A DNA stretch of 6,137 bases from Streptomyces lilacinus (GTDB lineage: Bacteria > Actinomycetota > Actinomycetes > Streptomycetales > Streptomycetaceae), in assembly GCA_000715685.1 (NCBI GenBank), contig KL569414.1, positions 132,279 to 138,415 on the forward strand. The letters run 5' to 3'. Position 1 is the first letter of the stretch. Each line of letters starts with the position of its first letter. The translations under genes were made by a program, and so were the position numbers. Below the pieces are notes generated by a model, which worked only from the letters and a program-made list of their open reading frames with translations, was not told where the DNA came from and did no database searches. Shown here piece by piece: positions 5,768-6,137 of the stretch.

Positions 5768-5788
5768 TTCGTGCACAGCCCACACGAA
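5768..5788. repeat. Inverted repeat just upstream of the ribosome site of the secreted protein gene
   Basis: TTCGTG at 5768-5773 and CACGAA at 5783-5788 are perfect reverse complements with a 9-base centre; GCG/CGC outside them extends the pairing after a 2-base bulge on the left arm. The right arm ends 5 bases before the AAGGGGG ribosome site (5794-5800). It could be a repressor operator, or a 5' leader hairpin that affects translation. Confidence 0.5.
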
Positions 5789-5806
5789 CGCATAAGGGGG
5801 AACGGG

Positions 5807-6137
5807 GTGAAGATGCGATTCATGGTGTCCCGGTCGTCGTCCGGCCGGGCCCGGGCAGCCGCGGCTGTCATCGGTCTGCTGGCGCTCGGTCTGAGCGCGC
5901 CCGGCGTCGCCCACGCCGACGAGACCGCACGGGAAAGCGCACGGGAAACCGCACAGCCGATGAACGCGGACACGGCCTCCACGGCCGCGTCGCACCGCTC
6001 GACGGAGGACCCCTCGCAGGCTCCTTCGCTCGTCGACTCGTACTGGACGCCCGAGCGGATCAGAGCCGCCCGGCCGGTGGCCGGGCCGGCGCCGGGCGGG
6101 GGGCGGACGGTGCCGCCGCAGACGCACCGGCTGCCGG
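5807..6137 (+). CDS. Secreted protein with Sec signal peptide and WTPER motif, possibly pro-region of a trypsin-like serine protease; runs off the right edge
   Basis: The frame is open from GTG 5807 to the window end (110 codons). The ribosome site AAGGGGG at 5794-5800 is 6 bases upstream; ATG 5813 and ATG 5822 are in-frame alternatives. Residues 1-37 form a classical Sec signal: Lys/Arg-containing start, Ala/Leu core (AAAAVIGLLALGLSAPG), and AHA cleavage before Asp 38. Next come tetrapeptide repeats ETAR-ESAR-ETAQ (residues 39-50), a Ser/Thr/Asp-rich stretch, and YWTPERIRAARP at 79-90, then a Pro/Gly-rich segment. From memory, secreted trypsin-like proteases of Streptomyces often carry a 'YWTPERM' motif in the region before the catalytic domain, which suggests such a protease here. 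The His-Asp-Ser catalytic part is not in the window, so this is inference. It is divergent from the small WTPER-motif protein. Confidence 0.78.
   Translation, partial: MKMRFMVSRSSSGRARAAAAVIGLLALGLSAPGVAHADETARESARETAQPMNADTASTAASHRSTEDPSQAPSLVDSYWTPERIRAARPVAGPAPGGGRTVPPQTHRLP
5925..5954 (+). repeat. 12-base tandem repeat (about 2.5 copies) inside the secreted protein gene
   Basis: The 12-base unit SCGCACGGGAAA (S = C or G) occurs at 5925-5936 and 5937-5948 and continues with CCGCAC at 5949-5954. It encodes the ETAR/ESAR/ETAQ tetrapeptides just after the signal peptide. It keeps the frame, so copy-number change would lengthen or shorten the linker without breaking the protein. Confidence 0.7.

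Noticed and set aside
6068..6086. Perfect 8-bp hairpin GCCCGGCC-GGT-GGCCGGGC.
   Set aside because: It lies inside the open secreted-protein frame and encodes ARPVAG; it is pure GC with no T-run, as expected by chance in Ala/Arg/Gly/Pro codons.

Overview
This is a GC-rich window, probably from Streptomyces or a close actinobacterial relative. The coding frames have strongly G/C-ending third positions, GTG and ATG starts are mixed, and signal peptides and lipoboxes are of actinomycete type. The protein families (AHSA1-like SRPBCC with AraC partner, a PbpA-like lipoprotein, a secreted protein with a WTPER pro-region motif) are ones I associate with Streptomyces. All identifications were made by reading the translations; no database search was run.

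Left part (1-2180): an ABC1/AarF-type kinase gene runs off the left edge on the minus strand. Its best start (ATG at 358 with a good ribosome site) is in a different frame from the conserved kinase sequence, so a small indel near 319-325 is suspected. Facing away from it, a plus-strand operon begins at a recognisable vegetative-type promoter (TTGACA at 428) and encodes a two-domain SRPBCC protein and an AraC-type regulator, separated by 2 bases.

Middle (2187-3572): a stand-alone YbaK/EbsC-type aminoacyl-tRNA deacylase, preceded by a 9-bp direct repeat, converges with a LysE/RhtB-type exporter; only 7 bases separate their stop codons. The exporter is divergent from the next gene across about 220 bases that hold a perfect 8-bp inverted repeat.

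Right part (3573-6137): envelope and secreted proteins. A lipoprotein clearly derived from a PbpA-type penicillin-binding transpeptidase has lost all three catalytic motifs (SxxK, SxN, KTG). It is followed by a small lipoprotein with a possible lipocalin-like beta-barrel domain. A small signal/anchor-bearing protein on the minus strand is divergent from a secreted protein that runs off the right edge. These last two share an unusual WTPER(V/I)R motif, which suggests a functional or evolutionary link. The most interesting points are the catalytically dead PBP homologue and the divergent pair sharing the WTPER motif. I see no insertion sequence, CRISPR array, rRNA or tRNA.
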